In this document: in pieces, positions 53,497 to 63,396 of the stretch | How the letters are laid out: every line of letters starts with the position of its first letter | How positions within the stretch are numbered: the first letter of the stretch is position 1 | DNA from: Halioxenophilus aromaticivorans | GTDB taxonomy: Bacteria; Pseudomonadota; Gammaproteobacteria; Pseudomonadales; Cellvibrionaceae | Direction: 5' to 3' | Assembly (NCBI RefSeq): GCF_042850945.1 | Contig: NZ_AP031496.1 | Location: 372,001 to 436,000 of the forward strand | DNA length: 64,000 nucleotides | Position numbers and translations under genes: made by a program | Notes under the pieces: model-generated | What the model was told of the DNA's origin: nothing | Database searches by the model: none | Seen by the model: only the letters and a program-made list of their open reading frames with translations

Positions 53497-53898
53497 ATGC
53501 CATCTGCCGTTGCCAGACCTGCCGCCGCCCCCAGCCCAGAAGCCTTAGCCCACTATGAGAACCTATTGCGCTTTGAGACTGACTGTTGGGATGTAAACCA
53601 CGCCGTGAGCAATAGCCGACAGGACTTCGTTTTGCTGGATGTAAGAGGTGAGGCGTTGTATGAGAATGGGCATTTACCGGCTGCAATCAACATTCCGCAT
53701 CCGCAGTTAAGTGAAGCGCGTTTAGCGAGCTACCCAGCGGAGACTTTATTTGTTGTCTACTGTGCTGGGCCCCATTGCAACGGAGCCGACAAGGCCGCAG
53801 TGCGCCTAGCTAAATTGGGGCGCCCAGTGAAGAAGATGATTGGTGGGGTGACCGGTTGGTTAGACGAAGGTTTCGAGCTTAATCAGCCGGTAGTTTAA
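53497..53898 (+). CDS. Rhodanese-domain sulfurtransferase
   Basis: A 133-residue single rhodanese domain: FVLLDVRGEALYENGHLPAAIN, the active-site Cys in VVYCAGPHCNGADKAA, and a C-terminal IGGVTGWLDEGFEL. It transfers sulfane sulfur to thiols or cyanide; the physiological acceptor is not known. CAAGGAGA precedes the ATG. It is divergent from the FtrA-type gene, which probably controls it. Confidence 0.92.
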   Translation: MPSAVARPAAAPSPEALAHYENLLRFETDCWDVNHAVSNSRQDFVLLDVRGEALYENGHLPAAINIPHPQLSEARLASYPAETLFVVYCAGPHCNGADKAAVRLAKLGRPVKKMIGGVTGWLDEGFELNQPVV

Positions 53899-53942
53899 GC
53901 CAAAGTTGAAAAGCGGAAAGGCTGCCGTTTTAGAATAATAAG

Positions 53943-54287
53943 CTAGTTAGCAGAGGCCGTATCGTTGGTGATAGGCATCTCATCGGCGGGCAGCGCAGGC
54001 TGGGCCTCAGTGCGTTTGTTAGAGGGCTTAATGGCCCTCAGGTAGTAAGTGCTCACCCAACCGTGCTTGGCCGGTGCCGGGTCGCTGCCGGGGAAGTACA
54101 TGATTTTGGTCCAGTCGCCTTGTGTCTCAACCACGCCTACCACGGTATAACGTGGTAGTGACACCACCACAGAGCCCTCTGGTGCTATGCGCACATTCAA
54201 GGCGGTGGCGGTGGTTTGAGCCAAGGGTAATGCATAGGTCGCTTGGGCCAAGATCAAAAGCACTAAAGTCGCTAAAATCCGTTTCAC
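53943..54287 (-). CDS. Exported bacterial SH3-domain protein
   Basis: About 114 residues. A signal peptide (MKRILATLVLLILAQATYA) is followed by an SH3b domain with ATALNVRIAPEGSVVVSLPR, VVETQGDWTKI and GWVSTYYLRAI. Such domains bind peptidoglycan or peptides in the periplasm. I favour the GTG at 54287, which has GGAG six bases upstream, over ATG 54311. It is convergent with the rhodanese gene. The partner is unknown. Confidence 0.82.
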   Translation of the reverse strand: MKRILATLVLLILAQATYALPLAQTTATALNVRIAPEGSVVVSLPRYTVVGVVETQGDWTKIMYFPGSDPAPAKHGWVSTYYLRAIKPSNKRTEAQPALPADEMPITNDTASAN

Positions 54288-54311
54288 GTTGTTCTCCAAA
54301 ATAGTCGCCAT

Positions 54312-54740
54312 TGGAAAGTTTGATCTGGTTCACAATTCGCGCATTCTACTCCGTTTAGCGCGTAATAAAACCTCAAACTGTAAAAAAAGTATGAGCTGCC
54401 AAAAAAAGCGGATATTTGTCAGGAATTATAAAAACTGACTGGAATTAGCCGCAGTATTTTTATGTGTAAATTCTAATAAGCGACTGTTTTATAAGGGCTT
54501 TCTCAAGCATCGGCGACGGGCATTGGCATCGCGTTAAGTTCGATTCCATCACAGTAGTTAACGTGGGTGCAAGTGCCAAAAAGTCGTAATCTAGGCCAGT
54601 TGGGCTATTTTCCGACCAGTGGTAGGGTGTCCTGTGCATTTAGGGTTCCAGCGCTCTAGCAGTGACTCATATGAGTAATTGTTCGAGTAGCCGATGCCGT
54701 GTATGGTTTTCGTCCCGAACTACAAAACGAAAGACCTGCC
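54312..54740. other. Gene-free spacer before the antiporter gene
   Basis: I see no gene in these 430 bases. The first half is A/T-rich (AAAAAAAGTATGAGC, TTTTTATGTG) and probably holds promoters for the SH3 gene on the minus strand and the antiporter on the plus strand. No repeat or RNA structure stood out. Confidence 0.4.
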
Positions 54741-56666
54741 GTGAACGAATCTATACCCCTAATGCTGGCCTTGATCGGCCTAATTGGCTTTGCTTGCCAG
54801 TGGATTGCCTGGCGCGTGCGATTGCCCGCAATTTTATTTCTCCTGGCCGCAGGCATCATCATGGGGCCCTTTACTGGGGTGCTCGACCCAGACGCTCTAT
54901 TTGGTGATCTGCTCTTCCCGCTTATTTCACTGTCCGTTGCCGTGATTCTATTCGAGGGCAGCCTTACCTTGGATTTTGACGAGATCCGAGCGCAGAAGGG
55001 CGTGGTGCAGCGGCTGGTTATAATTGGTGCCGGAGTGAGCTGGGTGTTGGTGGCCCTGGCAACCCATTACCTGTTTGGTCTAAGCTGGGAACTGAGCGTG
55101 CTGTTTGGTGCGCTCACCGTGGTTACCGGCCCCACGGTGGTGGTGCCCATGTTGCGCACGGTTCGGCCCAATGCCGCCATTGCTAACATTCTGCGCTGGG
55201 AAGGGATTCTCATCGACCCCATCGGCGCGCTGTTTGTGGTGGTGGTTTATGAGTTTATTATTTCTCAAGGCCAAGCCAGCGGTTTTAGCCACAGCCTAGT
55301 GGCGTTTTGCAAAATTATCGGCGTGGGCTCCGTTTTGGGCATCGGCGGTGGTGCCGCTCTGAGTGTGGTACTTAAGCGCTTCTGGGTGCCGGAGTATCTG
55401 CAAAATTTGGCCACCCTGTCTTCCGTGTTTGTGGTGTTCACCGTAGCCAATGCCTTGGCCCATGAATCTGGTCTATTGGCGGTCACGCTGATGGGCATGT
55501 GGATGGCCAATCAAAAGAATCTCCACATTTCCGAAATCCTCAACTTTAAAGAGGATTTAACCGTGGTGTTGTTGTCCGGTCTGTTTATTCTACTGGCGGC
55601 AAGGCTGCAATTACCGGAAATTCTCGCCCTGGGTTTTACGCCATTGGTGTTGTTGGCCGTTATGCAATTTGTGGCTCGGCCTGCATCCGTGTGGGCATCC
55701 GCCGTGGGCAGCGATCTTACTTGGCAAGAAAAATCTCTCCTGTCTTGGATTGCACCGCGCGGTATTGTTGCCGCTGCGGTATCGGCGCTGTTTGCCATTC
55801 GTTTGGAAGATGCCGGCCTAGAAGACGCGGGTGTTTTGGTGCCGCTCACCTTCATTATTATTGTCGGTACCGTGGTGCTACAAAGCGCAACGTCTCGGCC
55901 AATCGCTCGCTGGTTGGGTGTATCCGCCAAACGCCCGGAGGGCTTTATTGTGGTCGGTGCCAACCCCATTGCCCGTAGAATTGCCCAGGCTTTAGGCAAA
56001 CACAAGGTGCGGGTTCTGCTCACCGACTCCAACTACGAAAATATTAAAAACGCCCGCATGGATGGGCTAGAAACGTTCTACGGCGATCCGTTATCCGATT
56101 TTGCCGAGCAGCGCTTGGATTTGGATGGCATCGGCCGCCTGCTGGCGTTATCGCCGGAGCGCAATAAAAACACCGTTGCGGGTATGCACTACCGCAATGA
56201 GTTTGGCGCTACAAAGATTTATACCGTCCAAACCAGCGCCGAAACTAAACTGTCTGAAAAACATCAGCAGGGCACAGAGAAGCGTGGCTACATTGCTTTT
56301 AACGACGAGCTAACCTACGGCAAATTGGCCAGCTTATTGGCCAGGGGCGCAGAGATACGCTCCACTAAAATGACCCAGGAATTTAGCTTTGACGATTTCA
56401 AAGCTACCAACGCCGGCAACGTTATTCCAATGTTCAGCGTCGACCCAGAAGGCAAAGTGGAAGTGTTTGTGGACGAGGGTCACTTTGTTCCCGAGCCGGG
56501 TTGGAATGTGATCAGCTTGTTTAAAGAAGTGGAATCGGTAGAGGAAGCCGCCAAAGCAAAAATGGCTAAAAAAGCCGAGAAAGCTGAAAAGGTTGAGAAA
56601 GCAGAAAAGGCTGAAAAGGCCGAGAAAACCGAACACACTGAACAAGGGGATAAGCCCAATCCCTAG
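54741..56666 (+). CDS. NhaP-type cation/proton antiporter with RCK domain and Lys/Glu-rich tail
   Basis: About 641 residues. Twelve or so membrane helices (about 5-400) form a CPA1-type Na+/H+ exchanger core (AILFEGSLTLDF, TVVTGPTVVVPML, GLLAVTLMGMWMAN, SWIAPRGIVAAAVSALF). A cytosolic RCK/TrkA-N-like domain (about 415-540; GFIVVGANPIARRIAQALG) may sense nucleotides. The last 45 residues are a repeat of KAEKAEK units ending HTEQGDKPNP. The GTG at 54741 is preferred; ATG 54699 would add 14 residues. It probably exports Na+ or K+ to control pH and salt balance, as expected of a marine bacterium. Confidence 0.88.
   Translation: MNESIPLMLALIGLIGFACQWIAWRVRLPAILFLLAAGIIMGPFTGVLDPDALFGDLLFPLISLSVAVILFEGSLTLDFDEIRAQKGVVQRLVIIGAGVSWVLVALATHYLFGLSWELSVLFGALTVVTGPTVVVPMLRTVRPNAAIANILRWEGILIDPIGALFVVVVYEFIISQGQASGFSHSLVAFCKIIGVGSVLGIGGGAALSVVLKRFWVPEYLQNLATLSSVFVVFTVANALAHESGLLAVTLMGMWMANQKNLHISEILNFKEDLTVVLLSGLFILLAARLQLPEILALGFTPLVLLAVMQFVARPASVWASAVGSDLTWQEKSLLSWIAPRGIVAAAVSALFAIRLEDAGLEDAGVLVPLTFIIIVGTVVLQSATSRPIARWLGVSAKRPEGFIVVGANPIARRIAQALGKHKVRVLLTDSNYENIKNARMDGLETFYGDPLSDFAEQRLDLDGIGRLLALSPERNKNTVAGMHYRNEFGATKIYTVQTSAETKLSEKHQQGTEKRGYIAFNDELTYGKLASLLARGAEIRSTKMTQEFSFDDFKATNAGNVIPMFSVDPEGKVEVFVDEGHFVPEPGWNVISLFKEVESVEEAAKAKMAKKAEKAEKVEKAEKAEKAEKTEHTEQGDKPNP
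56572..56640 (+). repeat. Triplet-rich repeat coding for a KAEKAEK tail
   Basis: Imperfect 9-base units of the type GCTGAAAAG/GCCGAGAAA encode alternating Lys, Ala and Glu at the antiporter C-terminus. The codons vary (GCC/GCT/GCA, GAG/GAA), so the repeat is maintained at protein level and is not a fresh slippage tract. Confidence 0.7.
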
Positions 56667-56742
56667 GGGGTGTTGGCCGTTCCCAGAGGCTGGTGTGAAT
56701 GGCCTAGCCACTTTAATCAATTAACGGTTACCGAGGATTGTG

Positions 56743-59073
56743 ATGCGTCAAGGAACGACTAAACCCGCTCTGAACAGCGCCTTGGATTCCCGCCAAGCCG
56801 AGGACAACACTCCAAGGTTGCAGCAGTGGGCGGCCGCGGTGGTGGCCACCGGATTTACGGCATGTGTCGTTACCCTGGGCGCTTTATTGATCACCAGCGT
56901 GGGGCAAATACAAGACATACTGGTGCAAGTGGATCAATCCACCCATTTATTACACCGTATAGGTTTGGTGCTGGCGGGCTGCTGGTTTTCTATGATTTGC
57001 TGGTGGTCGGCGCGCTTTGTGTTCGAAGCCATGGCCAAGGCGCAGCCCGGTAATCAGTCGCAATTGGTCACCAAATCCGTGGTGATTGTACTACCTGCCG
57101 CGCCCGGTATTTCGTCTACTATCACCCGGTATCTGCCGCGTTGTTACGCCGCCATTTTGCCTTTGGTGATCGCCGTGCAGTCGGCTCGTAACGGCCTTTG
57201 GCAGGTGTTTACCATCAATCTATTGGCGGTATTAATTCCGGTGATGGCGCTGGTGATTTATCGGCGCAAACTCACCCAATGGTTAGAGGCTCGGTATTTT
57301 CTCAGTAGCCGAAGGGATTGGCACCACGAAATAATTAACCCCTATTTTTGGGGCTGGTGCGCCATGGTTTTGTACGGTGCCGTGGCCGTATGGGCTCTGG
57401 CCAACCCCTATACTATCGGCCATGCCTTAGGGGCCTTTTTTGTGGTGTATTGGGGGCTGGGCAGTATTTTATTCCAACTGGTGGTGGCCATTTGTGTGGT
57501 CTTGCCAGCGGCTCTGGCGCTTGGCAAAAAATTGCTCACCCATCTATGGCCGGAACAAGCAACACGTTTACAGCGTTGGTCACAGCACCGTTGGTTAGCA
57601 CCTCCCTATCCTGTATTGCTGGTAGTAGCACTGTGCGCTGGAGGCAGTGCCGTTTTCTTCGATACTGACAATCATCATGTTAGGCGCATGGACAGTAGCA
57701 CTGGCTATGCCTACGCCGACTTTGATGCCGCCTGGCAACACTTTACCCGCAATTTAATCCAGCAGGGCTTGCCCGCCGCAGGCAGTGAGGACCGAGTTTA
57801 TCCGGTATTTTTTGTGGCCAGCCAAGGCGGTGGTTTGCGGGCTGCCTATTGGGCGTCCCAAGGGTTGGCGGCGTTAACCAGCGAAATTCCCGGCATCAGT
57901 AATAACTTGTTCTCCTTGGCGGGGGTGTCCGGTGGCAGCGTGGGCAATGCATTTTTCGCGGCTGCCCTGGCTGGCCAAACCCAGCCGGCGAATTCGCACT
58001 GTGACCCGCAAACTGAGCGCTTGCCCTGTTTGTTGGGGTTGGCCGTGGGGCAGGATTATCTATCTCCGGTGTTAACGTCGTTTTTGTACAACGACATGCT
58101 GTACCGATTTTTTCCAGTGGCGGGCTGGCCATTTCTCGCCCGTGACCGAGCCGCGGTGTTGGAAACATCCTGGGAAAATGGGTTTGCCCAAATATTTGGT
58201 GGCAACCAATTGAGCCAGCCAATGCAACAAATTTACCGCCAGCAGACGCGTTGGTTGCCTCTGTTGCTGAGCATGGGTGCCCATCAGGAAACCGGTGCCC
58301 GGCTGATAACCGCCCCCTTCGATATCGACCCCACTATTTTTGTCGACCACTACAACACCTACCGTTTAATGGGCTGCCATAGCGATGCTGGTTTGCAGTG
58401 CGATGTGCGGGCCAGTACCGCAGCATTAAACTCCGCTCGTTTTCCCTACGTAACCCCCGCCGGTACCTTAGCCACCAGTACGCCTTGGCATCAAAAAGAC
58501 CACATTATTGATGGCGGCTATGTGGAAAATTTTGGCCTCATGGCCACCCAGCAGATGATTCATTATTTGCACAGAACCCAAAAGCTGGTGCTGCAAAAGG
58601 ATGGTAATACAATTACCTTGATGCCGGTAATTTTGGTATTCAGTAACGATATGGACACAATGCCAGCGCTGCTGAATCATCGTCGAACCGTGCCGTACGT
58701 TAACACGGGTAGCTTTGCCTTTAACGAACTCACCAATCCTATTCAGGGTTTAATTGCCAACCGAACCGCGCGTTCCGTGCAGAGCCTTACCCAGGCTATT
58801 GCCTGGCAACAACACTACAGTGAGCAACAGTATTTTGCCGAATTCTCCTATCCTCAACCCGATGACCAGGAGCACTCGCTACTGCGAGATTTTATCGTGT
58901 TGCAATTGCAGCCCGATCGCGATGGGGACGTGGATACCTTAGTGCCCCTAGGCTGGTGGCTATCGGAAAATAGCCAATCCTTTATGGCAAAAAAGCTGCG
59001 TGAGCCTGACTATCGCCCCTACCAGTTAATTCAACAAATAAAGCAACATTTGGTGCCAATGGAAGAGGGTTAA
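56743..59073 (+). CDS. Membrane-anchored patatin-like phospholipase
   Basis: A 776-residue protein. The N-terminal 320 residues carry five to seven hydrophobic segments. The C-terminal part is patatin-like: an oxyanion loop ASQGGGLRAAYWA near 366, the nucleophile elbow GVSGGSVGNAF (Ser396) and the catalytic Asp in DGGYVENFG (Asp590). Patatins cleave acyl chains from membrane lipids. The fusion to a large membrane domain suggests it works on inner-membrane lipids. GTG 56740 directly precedes ATG 56743. It is followed on the same strand by a fatty-acid-oxygenase-like gene, which suggests that it supplies the free fatty acid. This role is inferred. Confidence 0.82.
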   Translation: MRQGTTKPALNSALDSRQAEDNTPRLQQWAAAVVATGFTACVVTLGALLITSVGQIQDILVQVDQSTHLLHRIGLVLAGCWFSMICWWSARFVFEAMAKAQPGNQSQLVTKSVVIVLPAAPGISSTITRYLPRCYAAILPLVIAVQSARNGLWQVFTINLLAVLIPVMALVIYRRKLTQWLEARYFLSSRRDWHHEIINPYFWGWCAMVLYGAVAVWALANPYTIGHALGAFFVVYWGLGSILFQLVVAICVVLPAALALGKKLLTHLWPEQATRLQRWSQHRWLAPPYPVLLVVALCAGGSAVFFDTDNHHVRRMDSSTGYAYADFDAAWQHFTRNLIQQGLPAAGSEDRVYPVFFVASQGGGLRAAYWASQGLAALTSEIPGISNNLFSLAGVSGGSVGNAFFAAALAGQTQPANSHCDPQTERLPCLLGLAVGQDYLSPVLTSFLYNDMLYRFFPVAGWPFLARDRAAVLETSWENGFAQIFGGNQLSQPMQQIYRQQTRWLPLLLSMGAHQETGARLITAPFDIDPTIFVDHYNTYRLMGCHSDAGLQCDVRASTAALNSARFPYVTPAGTLATSTPWHQKDHIIDGGYVENFGLMATQQMIHYLHRTQKLVLQKDGNTITLMPVILVFSNDMDTMPALLNHRRTVPYVNTGSFAFNELTNPIQGLIANRTARSVQSLTQAIAWQQHYSEQQYFAEFSYPQPDDQEHSLLRDFIVLQLQPDRDGDVDTLVPLGWWLSENSQSFMAKKLREPDYRPYQLIQQIKQHLVPMEEG

Positions 59074-59240
59074 AGCTTTTTTATACCGGCAGGGCTAATA
59101 ATAAAAACGAGACCTGGTGCCCAAAACCGATGAGATAAAAACCTTCCAAAGTGCACTTAAATTCCCATAAACCGTGATGCGGTAGTTGCTTTGTAAAAAG
59201 CGGCGTTTTGCAATTGTGTGTAAACGCTCTGGGGAACGAT

Positions 59241-62180
59241 ATGGAAATCCGTCAACGAAGGTACCCGTCTCGCAAGTGTATTAATGTCTCGCCATTCTTT
59301 TTATTGGTGACAGCAGCCTGTTTGGTTGCGGTTTCTGTATGTCAGCCGGCCTGGGCGCTGTCGTCTAAAGAGGAGCTGGCTGCGTGCAAGGCATTACTTA
59401 AATCGGGCTTGCGGCCGGTGGCGGAGGAACGCAGCGAGCGGTTCCAGGGAAAACCTGGTGACGACGCCCTGCTATGTCGAGGCGGTGAACAGGCTATGGT
59501 AGGCAAGGATTTCCCATGGGTGGATTGGTCAAATTATTGGGCCACGGCGGATACCAGTTCCAAACAGGATGGCCGAGAAGCGCGAACCTTTATAGGCGAA
59601 CATTTAAAGCCCAACGGGCGCGGCATCGACGGCGCTTTAATTGACTTAGAATACCAACGTATCGAGTTAATTAAGTTTAATTTATTTGATAACGCTACCT
59701 ACCGCGACTACCTCATTCAGGATGCCAGCGGCGAAGGTGTGGTGCGACGCCAATGGGATGCCATGCGTCTGCCAGCCAGTGATCCTAATTACCAGTCCGT
59801 TGGCGGAGACGGCAGCCAGCAGTGCTCCGGTGAGCTAATTCGCGGTCGCACTTTGTCTGGTATTTGCAATGACCTGTGGAACCCCAAAATGGGCGCTACA
59901 GGTATGCCCTTTGCCCGCAATGTGCAGTTTGAATCTACCTTCCCGGACGCCTATTTAACAGAACTAACCCGCAATCGTCACAGCGACGCTGAAAATGGCC
60001 AGCGCATTGGCTTACTAAAACCCGATCCGCAATTAATTAGCCGAACGCTGTTTTCCCGAGACCAGAGCCAACCAGAATTGTGCAACCAGGGGCAAGGGTT
60101 GGCCTCCGACCCTTCCGCTGCTCACTGTGATTACCAAAAAGCACCGTTTTTTAATGTATTGGCGGCTTTTTGGATTCAGTTTATGACCCACGATTGGTTC
60201 TCTCATATGAGTGAGGGCCGAAACGCAGCAGAAACTATGGCCGTGGGTTGCGACAGTGATGAGGCGGTAGCGGCGGGATGTCGGCCGGGCGATGTCGCCG
60301 AGAAATCCTTAGTCGCAGAAGAGGGCATGCCACCGCAGTACCACACCAAAGGTGAAACCTATTGGACCCGTGCGCCTAAAACCACGGCCAACACCGTTAC
60401 CGCGTGGTGGGATGCCTCGCAAATATACGGCTACGACTTGGCCTCGGAGCAGCGCGTCATCCGAGACCCTGGCGACCCAGCCAAGCTGGCGCAACCGGAG
60501 GGTTACTTGCCGCTGTTGGAAGCGTGTCGCGAGTGCCCCAGCCAACCCCAGTGGCAGGGCCAGGAGAGCGCAGCCTTTCCGGATAACTGGAGCATTGGCA
60601 TGAGCTTTTATCACAATGTGTTTGTGCGCGAGCACAACCAGTTTGTGGATGCATTTCGCGCTCGTCAACGACAAACACCGGATCGGGACTCGGGCCTACG
60701 CAACCCCAGCAAACCCAATGCGGTGATCAGTTACGCCGCAGCCAGCGACCAAGAGATATACCAAGCGGCACGCTTGGTGGTGTCCGCCATGATCGCAAAA
60801 ATCCACACCATTGAGTGGACACCGCAATTGCTTTACGGCGAGCCATTGCAGCGGGCCATGAACGCCAATTGGGATGGGCTATTTGATCATCAAGAAAATC
60901 GTGTTTCCAAGGTGCTTAACCGTATTTTAGACCGCGAGCAGAATTTTCTTAGTCGTGCCACCGCCACGGTCGCCGGCTGGTTGGGGCAGCATGGTCAAAC
61001 CGACAAGGCCAATAGCTGGTATTCGGTGTTGGCCTCAGGGGCGGGTATTTTTGGCCTGGGCAATCGGCAAGAGACAGGATGGTTGTGGTGGCGACGGGAC
61101 GCTTGGGACATTGCAAACCCCGAGCACGTCAACGGTGGCGTAAACCATTTTGGATCGCCGTTTAATTTCCCGGAGGAATTTCCCACAGTGTATCGATTGC
61201 ACCCACTGGTGCCGGATTTAATAGAATTTAGAGAGGTAGGTGCGCCCAATACCATCGCGCAAAAAATTCCTGTCATCGATACCTTCCGTGGTAAAGCTAG
61301 CGCCGCCATGCGCGAGCTAAAAATTGAAAACTGGGCGTTGAGTATGGGCCGCCAGCGGCTAGGCCTATTGCATTTAAACAACCACCCCATGTTTTTACAA
61401 AATCTACCCATGCCACATTTACAGTCGGAAACCGGAAAATTGGATATTGTGGCCTTGGATATTATCCGCGACAGAGAGCGCGGTGTACCGAAATTTAATG
61501 AGTTTCGTCGTCAAATTGGCCTGCGCACGCTCACCAGTTTCGATGACTTTATTAATCTAACGCTGCCGGAGGATTCCGCTGAACGAGCCCAGCAAGAAGG
61601 TGTGGTAGCAAAGTTGCGAGTAATCTACGGCACCCATCTGTGTGATCAGAGCAAAGTAATTAGCGTGGTGCAAAACGACGGTAACGGCAAACCCATTAAC
61701 GACTGTTTTGGTCAACCAGATGGCACCCGGGTGGATAATATTGAAGACGTCGATACGGTGGTGGGCTGGCTGGCGGAGTACACCCGGCCCCACGGTTTTG
61801 CCATATCTGAAACGCAATTTCACATTTTTATTCTCAATGCTTCTAGGCGCTTATTCAGCGATCGATTTTTTACCTCGAGTTTTCGGCCGGAGTTTTATTC
61901 GCAGTTGGGCTACGACTGGGTTATGAACAACGGCTTACTTGAGGACTGCCCCTATCCGCTGGAGGGCGATAGCCAATGCCTGGAGCCGGAGTTATCCAAC
62001 GGCCACAAGGTTACCGTGTCGCCTTTAAAGCGGTTGCTGCTGCGCAATCTGCCAGAGCTTAGCGAGGAGCTAATGCCCGTGGTTAATGCTTTTGACCCCT
62101 GGGCTAGGGACCGAGGTGAGTATTACTCCTTGGAATGGAAGCCCATTGCCGGGGCTGAAAGCGACCCTGCATTTAATTAA
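59241..62180 (+). CDS. Exported cyclooxygenase/alpha-dioxygenase-type haem peroxidase
   Basis: A 979-residue protein with an N-terminal signal peptide ending VSVCQPAWA (about residue 37). It belongs to the animal haem peroxidase superfamily. The distal His is His317 in IQFMTHDWFSHM. The radical-forming Tyr651 and proximal His654 lie in VYRLHPLVPDLI, which matches the Tyr-x-x-His signature of cyclooxygenases (YHWHPLLPD) and alpha-dioxygenases (YRMHSLLPD) and is absent from ordinary peroxidases. It probably adds O2 to a fatty acid. ATG 59241 with GGGGAA before it is chosen over an upstream TTG. At 979 residues it is well above the 550-650 usual for COX and alpha-dioxygenase, with a long N-terminal region. 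Confidence 0.82.
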   Translation: MEIRQRRYPSRKCINVSPFFLLVTAACLVAVSVCQPAWALSSKEELAACKALLKSGLRPVAEERSERFQGKPGDDALLCRGGEQAMVGKDFPWVDWSNYWATADTSSKQDGREARTFIGEHLKPNGRGIDGALIDLEYQRIELIKFNLFDNATYRDYLIQDASGEGVVRRQWDAMRLPASDPNYQSVGGDGSQQCSGELIRGRTLSGICNDLWNPKMGATGMPFARNVQFESTFPDAYLTELTRNRHSDAENGQRIGLLKPDPQLISRTLFSRDQSQPELCNQGQGLASDPSAAHCDYQKAPFFNVLAAFWIQFMTHDWFSHMSEGRNAAETMAVGCDSDEAVAAGCRPGDVAEKSLVAEEGMPPQYHTKGETYWTRAPKTTANTVTAWWDASQIYGYDLASEQRVIRDPGDPAKLAQPEGYLPLLEACRECPSQPQWQGQESAAFPDNWSIGMSFYHNVFVREHNQFVDAFRARQRQTPDRDSGLRNPSKPNAVISYAAASDQEIYQAARLVVSAMIAKIHTIEWTPQLLYGEPLQRAMNANWDGLFDHQENRVSKVLNRILDREQNFLSRATATVAGWLGQHGQTDKANSWYSVLASGAGIFGLGNRQETGWLWWRRDAWDIANPEHVNGGVNHFGSPFNFPEEFPTVYRLHPLVPDLIEFREVGAPNTIAQKIPVIDTFRGKASAAMRELKIENWALSMGRQRLGLLHLNNHPMFLQNLPMPHLQSETGKLDIVALDIIRDRERGVPKFNEFRRQIGLRTLTSFDDFINLTLPEDSAERAQQEGVVAKLRVIYGTHLCDQSKVISVVQNDGNGKPINDCFGQPDGTRVDNIEDVDTVVGWLAEYTRPHGFAISETQFHIFILNASRRLFSDRFFTSSFRPEFYSQLGYDWVMNNGLLEDCPYPLEGDSQCLEPELSNGHKVTVSPLKRLLLRNLPELSEELMPVVNAFDPWARDRGEYYSLEWKPIAGAESDPAFN

Positions 62181-62317
62181 CCACCTCAGGTGCGCTGTTT
62201 GTGTATTGGTGTTGTGGCGGGTATCTAACACCGGGATTAAAGAAATTCTCAAAGTGGCGAGTAACACACTGTTAGAAGGTTGCCACATCGACAGATAAAA
62301 CGAAAAAAAATTGCGGT

Positions 62318-63364
62318 ATGAAAAAATTTCTAGCCATTTTATCAACTTTACTATGTTGCGCCGGGTGTCAGCCAGATTTGCCACTGTTGCCTTTGGGCGA
62401 AGAAGGGCCGGGTGCGGGCGAGGCCAAAATTACCGAGGCGCTGATTGCCGCAATTACTGAAGCCAGTAAACAACAGGCCGGTGCTGACTTTATGCCCCGG
62501 TTTAACCAAGTAAAAACCCACGCCTGTTTGAATGGCGTATTTTGGGTCAGTGAAAACCTACCCAGTGAATTTCAGCAGGGCCTATTTCAACCCGGAGCGC
62601 GTTACCCAGTCACAGCCCGCTTTGCCAATGCCAGAGAATGGGATGACAGAAAAAAAGATTTTCGCGGCTTGTCATTAAAGTTAACCGGTACGCCTGGCCA
62701 ACCACTGTGGGGGCAGCCCGGTGAAACCGACTTTTTACTAAACAGCTACCCGCAATTGTTTGCGGCCACACCGCAACACTTTTTGGCTTTTGTTCAAGCG
62801 TCGGTAGATGGCAAGCCCTGGCGCTATGTTGTGAATCCATCGCACTGGTACTCGTTGCCCATTATTTTAAAGGGGCGGCAAAAAGTAAATAGCGTGTTAG
62901 AAACCAGTTACTACAGTACCACCCCTTACCAGCTGGGGCAGGGAACACGTCAGGCGGTAAAATACGCGGTATCGCCTTGCGGAAGCCAACCCATTATGGG
63001 GTTTGATGCGCGCGATAAAGATTTTTTGTCCGCCAATATCGAACGGCACCTGGACATACAGGCAGCCTGTTTTCGATTTGGAGTGCAATTGCAACGAGAT
63101 AGCCGAAAAATGCCCATAGAAAACGCCTCGGCCCTGTGGCGGGAGCAAGATTCACCCTTTAGGCCTTTGGCGACCATAACCTTTACCAACCAAAAAATCT
63201 TTGGCGAAGCATTGTACCAACGCTGTGAAAATATGAGCTTTAATCCCTGGCAGGCCAGCGCCGATCACCAACCGCTAGGGGGAATTAATCGGGTACGAAA
63301 AGCAGTTTACAGCGAGATAGGAGAGTTAAGACTACAGCACAATATGTCCAATCAAGGGCATTAG
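62318..63364 (+). CDS. Catalase-fold haem lipoprotein (allene-oxide-synthase/SrpA-like)
   Basis: A 348-residue minimal catalase relative. The signal peptide ends in a likely lipobox (LLCCAGC). The distal His is in VKTHACLNGVFWV, the fold motifs RFANAREWDD and FRGLSLKLTG follow, and the proximal Arg-x3-Tyr ligand is in NRVRKAVYSEIG. Catalases are about 480 residues or longer; this short class includes coral allene oxide synthase and bacterial fatty-acid hydroperoxide enzymes. Following a dioxygenase-type gene by 137 bases, it probably converts the hydroperoxide product. True catalase or peroxidase activity is the alternative. It should be anchored in a membrane facing the periplasm. Confidence 0.8.
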   Translation: MKKFLAILSTLLCCAGCQPDLPLLPLGEEGPGAGEAKITEALIAAITEASKQQAGADFMPRFNQVKTHACLNGVFWVSENLPSEFQQGLFQPGARYPVTARFANAREWDDRKKDFRGLSLKLTGTPGQPLWGQPGETDFLLNSYPQLFAATPQHFLAFVQASVDGKPWRYVVNPSHWYSLPIILKGRQKVNSVLETSYYSTTPYQLGQGTRQAVKYAVSPCGSQPIMGFDARDKDFLSANIERHLDIQAACFRFGVQLQRDSRKMPIENASALWREQDSPFRPLATITFTNQKIFGEALYQRCENMSFNPWQASADHQPLGGINRVRKAVYSEIGELRLQHNMSNQGH

Positions 63365-63396
63365 CGTGGCAACCATTCTTATAACGGAGCACGGAC

